From Litorisediminicola beolgyonensis (GTDB lineage Bacteria; Pseudomonadota; Alphaproteobacteria; Rhodobacterales; Rhodobacteraceae): 64,000 bases of DNA. How positions within the stretch are numbered: the first letter of the stretch is position 1; every line of letters starts with the position of its first letter. A program made the translations under genes and the position numbers. This document shows, piece after piece, positions 34,026-41,754 of the stretch. A model generated the notes under the pieces. It saw only the letters and a list, made by a program, of their open reading frames with translations, was not told the DNA's origin and searched no databases. The DNA is taken from contig NZ_JBHTMU010000002.1 in assembly GCF_042679605.1 (NCBI RefSeq), positions 121,280-185,279 on the forward strand, given 5' to 3'.

Positions 34026-34043
34026 TGTCAGGTTTGATTGACA
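34026..34043. promoter_or_regulatory. PpsR/CrtJ-type operator, crtI side
   Basis: TGTCAGGTTTGATTGACA is a second exact TGT-N12-ACA match, 64 bases from the first. It overlaps a plausible crtI promoter (TTGTCA at 34025-34030, 17 bases, TAGGCT at 34048-34053), so binding would block polymerase directly. That promoter would give an almost leaderless crtI message. Confidence 0.8.
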
Positions 34044-34062
34044 TGTGTAGGCTGATCCCAAG

Positions 34063-35607
34063 ATGACGCGAATGGATCCCAGACTGGGCCACGAGGTCCG
34101 AGATGCGCGCGCCCCGCATGCGGTGGTGATCGGCGCGGGGCTTGGCGGTCTTGCCTCGGCCATGCGGCTCGGGGCGCGCGGCTACCGGGTGACGGTGATC
34201 GACCGGCTGGATGTTCCGGGCGGTCGCGGCTCGGCGCTCTGGCGCGACGGGCACCGTTTCGATCTGGGGCCGACTATCGTCACGGTGCCGCAGGTCTTTC
34301 GCGATCTTTGGTCCGCGACCGGTCGATCCTTCGATGACGAGATCGACCTGCGCGCGCTCGATCCGTTCTACGAGATCCGCTGGCCCGACGACTCGCATTT
34401 CACCGCGCGGCAGGACACCGATGCCATGCGCGCCGAGGTGGCGCGGCTCTCGCCCGACGACCTGCCCGGGTATGAGCGATTTCTGAAAGATGCCGAGGCG
34501 CGCTACTGGTTCGGGTTCGAAAACCTGGGTCGCCGCTCGCTGCACAAGCTCTGGGATCTGATCAAGGTTCTGCCGACCTTCGCGCGCCTGCGCGCCGACC
34601 GTTCGGTCTATGCCCATGCCGCGTCCCGCGTGCGCGACCCGCGGCTCAGGATGGCGCTGTCCTTTCACCCGCTCTTCATCGGCGGCGACCCGTTCCACGT
34701 CACCTCGATGTATATCCTCGTCAGTCACCTCGAAAAGGAATTCGGCGTGCATTATGCGATGGGCGGTGTCGCCCGCATCGCCGAGCGCATGGCCGAGATC
34801 GTGGGCGAGGATGGCGGGCTGGTGCGGCTCGAGACCGATGTGGACGAGATCCTCGTCCGTGACGGTCGCGCCGCGGGCGTGCGGCTGACGACGGGCGAGA
34901 TCGTCACCGCGGATCTCGTCGTGTCGAACGCCGATGCAGGCTGGACCTACGATCACCTCCTGCGCAACCATGCCCGCCGCCGCTGGACGCCGCCGCGTCT
35001 GGAGCGGTCGCGCTGGTCGATGGGTCTTTTCGTCTGGTATTTCGGCACAAAAGGGACGCGGGATCTCTGGCCGGATGTCGGCCATCACACCATCCTGAAC
35101 GGCCCGCGCTACAAGGGGTTGGTCGAGGACATCTTCCTGAACGGGCGGCTGTCCGAGGATATGTCGCTTTATGTCCACCGCCCGTCCGTCACCGATCCGA
35201 GCGTCGCGCCCGAGGGCGACGACACCTTTTATGTGCTGTCTCCGGTGCCGCATCTCGGTCACGACGATCCGGTCGATTGGTCCGCGCGCTGCGAGGAGTA
35301 TCGCGCGTCGGTCGAAGCCGTGCTGGAACAGAGTCTGATTCCGGGATTTCGCGACCGGCTCGGACCCTCCGAGATCTTCACGCCCGAAGAGTTCCGCGAC
35401 CGCTACAACGCCCCTTACGGCACCGGCTTCTCGATCGAGCCGCGCATCCTGCAAAGTGCGTGGTTCCGGCCGCACAATGTCTCGGAAGAGCTGCCGGGTC
35501 TCTACCTCGCGGGTGCCGGAACCCACCCGGGCGCTGGGCTGCCGGGGGTGATCTCGTCTGCGGAAGTGCTCGACACGCTCGTGCCCGATCCGGAGCGGGT
35601 GAGATGA
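34063..35607 (+). CDS. crtI: Phytoene desaturase CrtI
   Basis: A 514-residue FAD-dependent desaturase that converts phytoene to neurosporene in spheroidene producers. The dinucleotide motif AVVIGAGLGGLASAMRLGARGYRVTVID is near residue 21. PGGRGSALWRDGHRFDLGPTIVTVP follows, and the C-terminal family signature is LYLAGAGTHPGAGLPGVISSAEVL. The start is the ATG at 34063; one at 34072 is an alternative and no clear ribosome-binding site decides between them. It overlaps crtB by 4 bases and is divergent from crtA. Confidence 0.97.
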   Translation: MTRMDPRLGHEVRDARAPHAVVIGAGLGGLASAMRLGARGYRVTVIDRLDVPGGRGSALWRDGHRFDLGPTIVTVPQVFRDLWSATGRSFDDEIDLRALDPFYEIRWPDDSHFTARQDTDAMRAEVARLSPDDLPGYERFLKDAEARYWFGFENLGRRSLHKLWDLIKVLPTFARLRADRSVYAHAASRVRDPRLRMALSFHPLFIGGDPFHVTSMYILVSHLEKEFGVHYAMGGVARIAERMAEIVGEDGGLVRLETDVDEILVRDGRAAGVRLTTGEIVTADLVVSNADAGWTYDHLLRNHARRRWTPPRLERSRWSMGLFVWYFGTKGTRDLWPDVGHHTILNGPRYKGLVEDIFLNGRLSEDMSLYVHRPSVTDPSVAPEGDDTFYVLSPVPHLGHDDPVDWSARCEEYRASVEAVLEQSLIPGFRDRLGPSEIFTPEEFRDRYNAPYGTGFSIEPRILQSAWFRPHNVSEELPGLYLAGAGTHPGAGLPGVISSAEVLDTLVPDPERVR

Positions 35608-36641
35608 TCGCGCCCGATGACCTCGAAGCCTGCCACGCCGCTATTCGCCACGGGTCGCTGTCGTTTCACGCCGCCTCGAAACTTCTGCCATCGCGCGTGC
35701 GCGACCCGGCGCTTGCGCTTTACGCGTTCTGTCGGCTTGCCGATGACGAGGTCGACCTGAAGCGGGACAAGGCCGCGTCGGTTCTGAGGCTGCGCGACCG
35801 GCTGGACCGGGTCTACGAGGGTCGGCCCCAGAACGCCGCGCCGGACCGTGCCTTTGCCGCCGTCGTGGAAAGCTTCGAGATGCCGCGCGCCTTGCCCGAT
35901 GCCCTGCTCGAGGGCCTGGCCTGGGATGCGATGGGGCGCCGCTATGCGACGCTGTCGGAGCTGCGCGATTATTCCGCGCGGGTTGCCTCTGCCGTCGGCG
36001 TGATGATGTGCGTGCTGATGCGCGTCCGGGATCGCGACGCCCTGGCGCGGGCCGCTGATCTGGGCGCGGCGATGCAGCTCACGAATATCGCGCGTGATGT
36101 CGGCGAGGACGCGGCCGAGGGACGGCTCTACCTGCCGACCGACTGGCTGTCCGAGACCGGGATCGATCCAGAACGGTTCCTCGCGACCCCCGAAGCGACC
36201 TCCGAGATCCGCGCGATGGTGCGGCGGCTCCTGGCCGAGGCCGAGCGTCTTTATCTCCGCTCCGAGCCTGGCATCGCGGCGCTGCCGCTCTCCTGCCGTC
36301 CGGGAATTTTCGCCGCGCGTCATATCTATGCCGGGATCGGCGGTCGCTTGCGGCGGATGGGCCATGACAGCCTGACCGCCCGCGCCCGCACCTCGACCGG
36401 GCAGAAGGTAGGCTGGCTGATCCTGTCGGGCATGCGCGCGGGCGCGAGCCCCGTCCTGCCGCGCTCTGCGGTGCTCTATGCCCGCCCGCTGTCCGAGACC
36501 GCGTTCCTCGTCGATGCCGCCGCGCGTGTCGGCGATCGCTGGAGCCGGGCGGATTCGCTGATCGACGCGCTGACCCGTCTCGCCACCGAGGACCGGGCCC
36601 GTCGATCCGGCTTGATTGCCGGTGGCGCGCGCTCTACCTGA
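35604..36641 (+). CDS. crtB: Phytoene synthase CrtB
   Basis: A 345-residue enzyme joining two GGPP molecules to phytoene. Both Asp-rich substrate motifs are present: YAFCRLADDEVDLKRD near residue 47 and LTNIARDVGEDAAEGRLYLP near residue 160. The SFHAASKLLP start of the squalene/phytoene synthase family is present. The ATG overlaps the crtI stop (ATGA). It is followed 5 bases later by tspO. Confidence 0.97.
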   Translation: MIAPDDLEACHAAIRHGSLSFHAASKLLPSRVRDPALALYAFCRLADDEVDLKRDKAASVLRLRDRLDRVYEGRPQNAAPDRAFAAVVESFEMPRALPDALLEGLAWDAMGRRYATLSELRDYSARVASAVGVMMCVLMRVRDRDALARAADLGAAMQLTNIARDVGEDAAEGRLYLPTDWLSETGIDPERFLATPEATSEIRAMVRRLLAEAERLYLRSEPGIAALPLSCRPGIFAARHIYAGIGGRLRRMGHDSLTARARTSTGQKVGWLILSGMRAGASPVLPRSAVLYARPLSETAFLVDAAARVGDRWSRADSLIDALTRLATEDRARRSGLIAGGARST

Positions 36642-36646
36642 CCGAC

Positions 36647-37105
36647 ATGTTCTGGCTTCTCTTCGCGATCTTCCTCGCTGCCTGCTTCGCCGCAGGATCG
36701 ACCGGCGGTCTCTTTCCGCCGGGCGAGTGGTATCGCAAGCTCGACAAGCCTTCCTGGACGCCGCCCGACTGGGTGTTTCCCGTCACGTGGACGACGCTCT
36801 ATCTCTGCATGGCAACCGCGGGCGCGCGCGCGGCCCTGGCCGACGGCAATGCGGTGGCGGTGGCGCTCTGGTCCCTGCAGATCGCGCTGAACGGGCTCTG
36901 GACGCCGGTCTTCTTCGGGCTGCGGAAGCTGAAGCTGGGGCTGGTGGTTCTGGGGTGCCTCTGGATTTCGGTCGCCGCGACGCTGGTCGCTCTCTGGCAG
37001 GTCGACTGGATCGCGGGCGCGCTCTTCGTTCCCTACCTCGTCTGGGTCAGCATCGCCGGCGCGCTGAACGCCTCGGTCCTGCGTCGCAACCCGTCCGAGG
37101 CCTAA
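36647..37105 (+). CDS. tspO: TspO/CrtK tryptophan-rich sensory protein
   Basis: A 152-residue membrane protein with five hydrophobic helices. It has the family hallmarks WYRKLDKPSWTPPDWVFPVTWTTLYLCMA and LQIALNGLWTPVFFGL. TspO binds porphyrins and in Rhodobacter sphaeroides modulates photosynthesis gene expression in response to oxygen. It sits in the crtIB operon, as in other Rhodobacteraceae (crtK). Its stop overlaps that of the convergent crtC. Confidence 0.95.
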   Translation: MFWLLFAIFLAACFAAGSTGGLFPPGEWYRKLDKPSWTPPDWVFPVTWTTLYLCMATAGARAALADGNAVAVALWSLQIALNGLWTPVFFGLRKLKLGLVVLGCLWISVAATLVALWQVDWIAGALFVPYLVWVSIAGALNASVLRRNPSEA

Positions 37106-38322
37106 TCGTCGAAGGTCCAGCTGCGCCGACGCGGCACCCGCAGCGCGATCATCGGTTTCAGCCAGGGCTTCGCGAACCGGGTCAGATCCAGCGCTTCGTG
37201 AACGCCCACCGTCTTTGCACCGTCCAGAACCGTCTGAACCATCGAGCGGCTATAGAAGGGTGCATCGAGCATGCCCTTGACCTGCCGCGGCGTGGTCTTG
37301 GCATCGCCCCGCGTCTCGCGCTTCACCTGCCAGAGGCTGCGGCGGAACGGCCGGCGGGGCGGCAGCGCGATCATCTCGGCGGAGCCGTCCGATCCGAACC
37401 TCGCACCCGCCGACAGTTCGGTCCCGTCGCGCCGGGTGGCATCGTAAAAGCACGTCGCGCCCGAGGCGGTCGGGTAGCGGCCCCAGGTCCAGTAGGAGAA
37501 ATCCTCTTCCAGCGCGCGTGTGCCGAAATTCGCGTCGAAATAGCCGTGACCGGACCATTGCCAGCCGCGCGCCTCCATATCGACCTCGATCTCGGCGACC
37601 GGGGCGAAGGGCCGCCAGATATGCGCGCCGTCGGGCGTGAGCGGCAGCTCGACATCGGTGATGGCGGCGGGTTTGACATGGATCGTGCCGCGCACCCGGC
37701 CAGGGAGCGGCGGTGCGGCAAGCTCGTTGACCTCGATCACAAGCGTGTCGCCGTTCCAGCTGAGCGCGGAGGGACCGACCTGGAAGCGATCCTCGCTTTG
37801 CCGGAGCGCGCTGCGCCCCCGGTCGGTCATGGTGAAGCGACCGCCGGGCCCGTAGGTGGCGACATTGATGCAGACGTGGTTCTCGGGATCGTGCCGACCC
37901 GACCAGCGATACCAGGGCGAGAAGACAGACCCTATGAAGGCGATGATCGAGATGGCGCGGCTGCCATCGTCGCTGATGCCGTCGATATACCACCAGGCGT
38001 AGCCGTTCGGCGGGACCGCGAGGTTGAAGCACGGTCCGTCAAGATCGCCGCGGCCGCGTGCTGTCCGGAAAGCGCTGCCATCGGCACGCCCGCGCCCGGA
38101 TGCGTCCCGCCCCCCGCCAGGTAGAGGCCGTCGATCGCCGTTCGGGCGGTCGGTCTCTGAAAGGCGGCCATCATTCCATGCGGGCTCTGCCCGTAGAGGG
38201 AACCGGCGCTTCCCGGACTCAGTACCTCGAAATCCGGTGCTGTCTGGCGGGCCGTTCCGTCCGGTTCGGGGCTGAACGTCGTCCCGAAACGCGTGAGAGT
38301 CGAAAAAATCCGTGTCGGACAT
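37102..38322 (-). CDS. crtC: Hydroxyneurosporene synthase (carotenoid 1,2-hydratase) CrtC, start uncertain
   Basis: CrtC adds water across the C1,2 double bond of neurosporene and related carotenes. The homologous part begins near 38015 with FNLAVPPNGYAWWYIDG and continues with IIAFIGSVFSPWYRWSGRH, CINVATYGPGGRFTMTDRG and GYFDANFGTRALEEDFSYW. No ATG, GTG, TTG or CTG occurs in this frame between 38322 and the Met in FTMTDRG. The only canonical start is therefore the ATG at 38322, which has GAGGAGG 7 bases before it and lies deep inside crtD. That gives 406 residues with about 100 unfamiliar N-terminal ones. A non-standard start (for example ATC/ATA) near 37950-38020 is the alternative. Confidence 0.85.
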   Translation of the reverse strand: MSDTDFFDSHAFRDDVQPRTGRNGPPDSTGFRGTESGKRRFPLRAEPAWNDGRLSETDRPNGDRRPLPGGGRDASGRGRADGSAFRTARGRGDLDGPCFNLAVPPNGYAWWYIDGISDDGSRAISIIAFIGSVFSPWYRWSGRHDPENHVCINVATYGPGGRFTMTDRGRSALRQSEDRFQVGPSALSWNGDTLVIEVNELAAPPLPGRVRGTIHVKPAAITDVELPLTPDGAHIWRPFAPVAEIEVDMEARGWQWSGHGYFDANFGTRALEEDFSYWTWGRYPTASGATCFYDATRRDGTELSAGARFGSDGSAEMIALPPRRPFRRSLWQVKRETRGDAKTTPRQVKGMLDAPFYSRSMVQTVLDGAKTVGVHEALDLTRFAKPWLKPMIALRVPRRRSWTFDD

Positions 38323-39512
38323 GGTGGGTCCTCCTCAGGGGTCGGGGGCTCCTGCGCGAGGGGGGACGCATTGGCGATGATTTGTATCCGGTCTTGGTCA
38401 GGGAGAGGCCGGCCCGGGAGCCGGTCTTGGGCGCAAAGATAAAGGGTGGGGTCCGGGGCGGTCTTGCCAGCGGCGAGGGCCTCGAATTCGGGACAGGGAT
38501 CGTCTCGGAAAAAGACGTTGTGATGCGACAGTTCCGGTCCGCCGATCCGGGCGCGGAAGCTCCAGACCTCGGCGGAGAGCGACCGCTCGATCCTGAGGAT
38601 CGCCTTGGGCAGCGCGGCTTGGGCGTCGGGTCCGAGCAGGCCCAGCGCCAGAGCGCGGGGATCGCCGTTGAAGGTCACGCTGCGCGCTGCGATGCGCGTT
38701 CCGTCCGACAGTCGAACCGCCTGCGCCCTGCCGGACCGGGTCTCGATCTCGCTGACAGGGGTGGACAGTCGAACCTCGCCGCCCAGCGCCTGGATCCGCT
38801 CGGCAAGCGCCTTGGCCAGCGCGGCGATGCCGCCGTCGATCGCCCAGACGCCAGCGGCCTCGGCCTGCCAGATCAGCGCAAGCAGCGCCGGAGACCGATA
38901 GGGGCTTCCGCCGACATAGGTGGCGTAGCGCCCGAAAAGCTGGCGCAGCCGCGGATCGGTGAAGCTGTCTTTCAGAAGCGCGTCGAGGGTATTGGCCGGG
39001 GCCATGTCCCTGATCAGTCGCGGGTGGCGGATCACATGCGCGGCGAGCGTGGTCGCGCGCGGGACAGGCGCGCGCATCATCGGATCGAGGAATCCCTCGA
39101 AGAGCCGACGGGCGCGGGCAGTGAAGCTGAGAAACTCCCGCTCCGCCTTGGGTCCGGCGAAGGCACGGATCGCCTCGGCGCTCTGGGACTCGTCGGCGAA
39201 GAGGTCGAGCTGGCTGCCATCCGTCCAGAAATGCCGGGCAAGACAGGGCAGGGGGCGGAGCGTGACGTGATCCCCGAGCCGCGCACCACTTTCGGCGAAG
39301 AGCTCGTCGAAGACCCAGCGGAGCGTCAGGACCGTCGGACCCGCGGCGACACCGCCGATCTCGCGTACCTTGCCACCGGGCCGAGGCTCCTTGTCCAGAA
39401 CGCAGACACGCCGTCCCGCGGACGCGAGACGCAGGGCGGTGGCGAGGCCGCCGATCCCGGCACCGATGACGATGTCGGGCAGCCCATTCGAAAGGGAGGA
39501 GTCGGCGTTCAT
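37932..39512 (-). CDS. crtD: Methoxyneurosporene dehydrogenase (C-3,4 desaturase) CrtD
   Basis: A 526-residue CrtI-family FAD enzyme that introduces the 3,4 double bond of spheroidene. The N-terminal FAD motif is DIVIGAGIGGLATALRLASAGRRVCVLD, followed by EPRPGGKVREIGGVAAGPTVLTLRWVFDEL. The family end motif is GLYLAGGGTHPGAGVPMAALSGQHAAAAIL, with a Ser/Thr/Arg-rich tail after it. It overlaps the crtC frame by 391 bases. It is divergent from crtE across 101 bases that hold two PpsR-type sites. Confidence 0.95.
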   Translation of the reverse strand: MNADSSLSNGLPDIVIGAGIGGLATALRLASAGRRVCVLDKEPRPGGKVREIGGVAAGPTVLTLRWVFDELFAESGARLGDHVTLRPLPCLARHFWTDGSQLDLFADESQSAEAIRAFAGPKAEREFLSFTARARRLFEGFLDPMMRAPVPRATTLAAHVIRHPRLIRDMAPANTLDALLKDSFTDPRLRQLFGRYATYVGGSPYRSPALLALIWQAEAAGVWAIDGGIAALAKALAERIQALGGEVRLSTPVSEIETRSGRAQAVRLSDGTRIAARSVTFNGDPRALALGLLGPDAQAALPKAILRIERSLSAEVWSFRARIGGPELSHHNVFFRDDPCPEFEALAAGKTAPDPTLYLCAQDRLPGRPLPDQDRIQIIANASPLAQEPPTPEEDPPCPTRIFSTLTRFGTTFSPEPDGTARQTAPDFEVLSPGSAGSLYGQSPHGMMAAFQRPTARTAIDGLYLAGGGTHPGAGVPMAALSGQHAAAAILTDRASTSRSRRTATPGGISTASATMAAAPSRSSPS

Positions 39513-39541
39513 GCCTCAATTGTTGACTCAGGGAGTCGGTA

Positions 39542-39559
39542 TGTCCAGTATGATTTACA
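39542..39559. promoter_or_regulatory. PpsR/CrtJ-type operator, crtD side
   Basis: TGTCCAGTATGATTTACA matches TGT-N12-ACA. It lies in the crtD-crtE control region, 30 bases from the crtD start, and is one of a close pair. Confidence 0.78.
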
Positions 39560-39564
39560 GTATG

Positions 39565-39582
39565 TGTCATGTAGAACTGACA
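39565..39582. promoter_or_regulatory. PpsR/CrtJ-type operator, crtE side
   Basis: TGTCATGTAGAACTGACA matches TGT-N12-ACA, 23 bases from the previous site start to start, about two helical turns, so both could be filled cooperatively. It lies 32 bases upstream of the crtE ATG. Confidence 0.8.
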
Positions 39583-39613
39583 ATCTGCATGGTGGCCGAA
39601 TTGGAGACATGTC

Positions 39614-40483
39614 ATGTCATTGACTTCACGGATCGACGCGGCGGTCTCGGCGGCCTTGATGCACGCGGCGGGCGGGCCCGACGCCCCGGCGACTCTCTCC
39701 CGCGCACTGCCTTATGCCTGCCTTCCCGGCGGGGCGCGAATCCGTCCGACGATTCTCTTGTCGGTTGCAATGGCCTGCGGCGACGACCGCCCGGAACTGT
39801 CCGACGCCGCTGCCGCCGCGCTCGAGCTGATCCATTGCGCCAGCCTCGTTCATGATGACCTGCCATGCTTCGACGATGCCGATCTCCGGCGCGGCAAGCC
39901 GTCGGTCCATCGCGCCTATTCCGAGCCGTTGGCGGTCCTGACCGGCGACTCGCTCATCATCCTCGCCTTCGACGTACTGGCCGAGGCCGCCGCGGTGGCG
40001 CCCCTGCGCGGTCTCGAACTGATCCGGACGCTGGCCTGCCGGACGGGCATGCCGCACGGCATCTGCGCCGGGCAGGGATGGGAAAGCGAGGCGAAGATCG
40101 ACCTCTCCGCCTATCACCGCTCGAAGACCGGTGCGCTCTTCATCGCCGCGACCCAGATGGGCGCGGTTGCCGCGGGGCAGGAGGCCGAGCCCTGGGCCGA
40201 GCTTGGCGACCGGATCGGCGAAGCCTTCCAGGTGGCCGACGATCTGCGCGATGCGCTGGGCACCGAGGCGAGCCTCGGCAAGCCCGCCCATCAGGACGAT
40301 CTGCACGGACGTCCGAACGCCGTGACCGAGCTGGGCGTCGAGGGCGCGGTGAAGCGTCTCGAAGACATCCTGTCGGGTGCCATCGCCTCGATCCCGTCCT
40401 GTCCCGGCGAGGCCATGCTGGCCGGGATGGTCCGCAAGCAGGCCGAGCGACTGACACCGGTCCTGAAGCCCGCGCGGGCCTGA
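39614..40483 (+). CDS. crtE: Geranylgeranyl diphosphate synthase CrtE
   Basis: A 289-residue trans-prenyltransferase making C20 GGPP for carotenoids and the bacteriochlorophyll tail. The first Asp-rich motif is CASLVHDDLPCFDDADLRRGKPSVH near residue 75 and the second is FQVADDLRDALG near residue 208. Other motifs GGARIRPTILLS and AGQGWESEAKID fit the family. It starts the long plus-strand operon crtE-crtF-bchCXYZ-puf. With dxs and idi in the same region it covers isoprenoid supply. Confidence 0.96.
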   Translation: MSLTSRIDAAVSAALMHAAGGPDAPATLSRALPYACLPGGARIRPTILLSVAMACGDDRPELSDAAAAALELIHCASLVHDDLPCFDDADLRRGKPSVHRAYSEPLAVLTGDSLIILAFDVLAEAAAVAPLRGLELIRTLACRTGMPHGICAGQGWESEAKIDLSAYHRSKTGALFIAATQMGAVAAGQEAEPWAELGDRIGEAFQVADDLRDALGTEASLGKPAHQDDLHGRPNAVTELGVEGAVKRLEDILSGAIASIPSCPGEAMLAGMVRKQAERLTPVLKPARA

Positions 40484-40488
40484 TCGCG

Positions 40489-41625
40489 GTGGTGGAAGTC
40501 TCCGGAGAGGCGTCCCCGGGCCTCCGCCGCCGCGATCTCCATACACGTCTCCTCCGTCTTGCCGCGCAGCCCGGATTCCAGCGCTGGGCGGCACGGATTC
40601 CCCTTCTGAAACGAAAGGTTAGAAGCGAGGGGCGGGAGCTTTTCGAGCTTGTTCAGGGATTTGTTGCAAGCCAGGTGCTGTCTGCGCTGGTGTCCCTCGG
40701 GCTGTTGGAGCGGTTGCTCGATGGCCCTGAGGTGCTCGACGCTCTTGCGCGCGAGACGGGCATTGCGCCCGAACGCTTCCATCGTCTCGCTCAGGCTGGG
40801 GCGGCGCTCGGACTTCTGACGCTCCGGGACGACCAGGTACGGCTGACCCTGCGGGGCGCGGCGCTGGCTGGCGTGCCGGGACTGCGCGACATGATCCTGC
40901 ATCACGATATTCTCTATCGCGATCTCGCCGATCCGGTCGCGTTCCTGCGCGGCGAGACGGACCCGGAACTGGCGCGGTTCTGGCCCTACGTGTTCGGAGC
41001 GGGCGCCGCCGAAGACCCCGAGCGCGCCCGTCGCTATTCCAACCTGATGGCCGAAAGCCAGGGGCTCGTCGCGCAGGATGTGCTGGCCGCGACGGACCTG
41101 TCGGGCGCCCGCCATCTCCTCGACATCGGTGGCGGTACCGGCGCGTTCGCGTCGGCGGTTGCGGCGCGGCACCCGAAGCTCCGCGTGACGCTGTTCGATC
41201 TTCCGCCGGTGATCGCCGCCGCGAAAGAACGGCTTGCGGGCCAGCCCGCCTCCGACCGGATCGACACCGCTGCAGGCTCGTTCCGCGACGATCCGCTGCC
41301 CCAGGGCGCCGATACGATCAGCCTGATCCGCGTGCTCTACGACCACAGCGACGACACCGTCGCGGCGCTTCTGGCCAAGGTGGCCGAGGCCCTGCCTCCG
41401 GGCGGGCGGTTGATCGTGGCCGAGCCGATGTCGGGCGGCAGTCGGCCCGAGCGGGCGGGCGATGTCTATTTCTCCTTCTACACGCTGGCGATGGGCACCG
41501 GGACCACGCGGGCGGCGTCGCGGATCGCGGATCTGTGCCACGCCGCGGGTCTTGTCCCCGACCGCCCGATCCACCCCAAGCGGCCTTTCGTGACCAGCAT
41601 CGTCACCGCGCGCAAGCCCGGGTGA
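40489..41625 (+). CDS. crtF: Hydroxyneurosporene O-methyltransferase CrtF
   Basis: A 378-residue SAM-dependent methyltransferase that methylates the C1 hydroxyl of spheroidene precursors. The N-terminal dimerisation domain has LFELVQGFVASQVLSALVSLGLLERL. The SAM site is ARHLLDIGGGTGAFASAVAARHP near residue 205, followed by FDLPPVIAAAKERL and a late LPPGGRLIVAEPM. The start is a GTG at 40489 (or 40492), 5 bases after the crtE stop. It precedes bchC, with three PpsR-type sites between. Confidence 0.93.
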   Translation: MVEVSGEASPGLRRRDLHTRLLRLAAQPGFQRWAARIPLLKRKVRSEGRELFELVQGFVASQVLSALVSLGLLERLLDGPEVLDALARETGIAPERFHRLAQAGAALGLLTLRDDQVRLTLRGAALAGVPGLRDMILHHDILYRDLADPVAFLRGETDPELARFWPYVFGAGAAEDPERARRYSNLMAESQGLVAQDVLAATDLSGARHLLDIGGGTGAFASAVAARHPKLRVTLFDLPPVIAAAKERLAGQPASDRIDTAAGSFRDDPLPQGADTISLIRVLYDHSDDTVAALLAKVAEALPPGGRLIVAEPMSGGSRPERAGDVYFSFYTLAMGTGTTRAASRIADLCHAAGLVPDRPIHPKRPFVTSIVTARKPG

Positions 41626-41626
41626 G

Positions 41627-41644
41627 TGTCCATTTTCATTGACA
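41627..41644. promoter_or_regulatory. PpsR/CrtJ-type operator 1 before bchC
   Basis: TGTCCATTTTCATTGACA matches TGT-N12-ACA, 2 bases after the crtF stop. It is the first of three consecutive sites in the 129-base crtF-bchC gap. Confidence 0.8.
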
Positions 41645-41652
41645 GGTTGCAC

Positions 41653-41670
41653 TGTCCTGTTAGTCTGACA
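41653..41670. promoter_or_regulatory. PpsR/CrtJ-type operator 2 before bchC
   Basis: TGTCCTGTTAGTCTGACA matches TGT-N12-ACA, 26 bases start to start from site 1. Confidence 0.8.
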
Positions 41671-41677
41671 GCTGAAT

Positions 41678-41695
41678 TGTAAGCTTGGACTGACA
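41678..41695. promoter_or_regulatory. PpsR/CrtJ-type operator 3 before bchC
   Basis: TGTAAGCTTGGACTGACA matches TGT-N12-ACA, 25 bases start to start from site 2 and 59 bases before the bchC ATG. The three sites sit on nearly the same face of the helix and should control the bchC-bchX-bchY-bchZ-puf superoperon. Confidence 0.8.
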
Positions 41696-41754
41696 GTCCT
41701 CCGATTCTCGGGAGAGTTGTCGAAACCGGCGCAAGGAAAAGGGGGGAGACCGAC

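Noticed and set aside
36616..38124. Plus-strand open frame of 502 codons
   Set aside because: It is a shadow of tspO and crtC, both of which carry clear family motifs.
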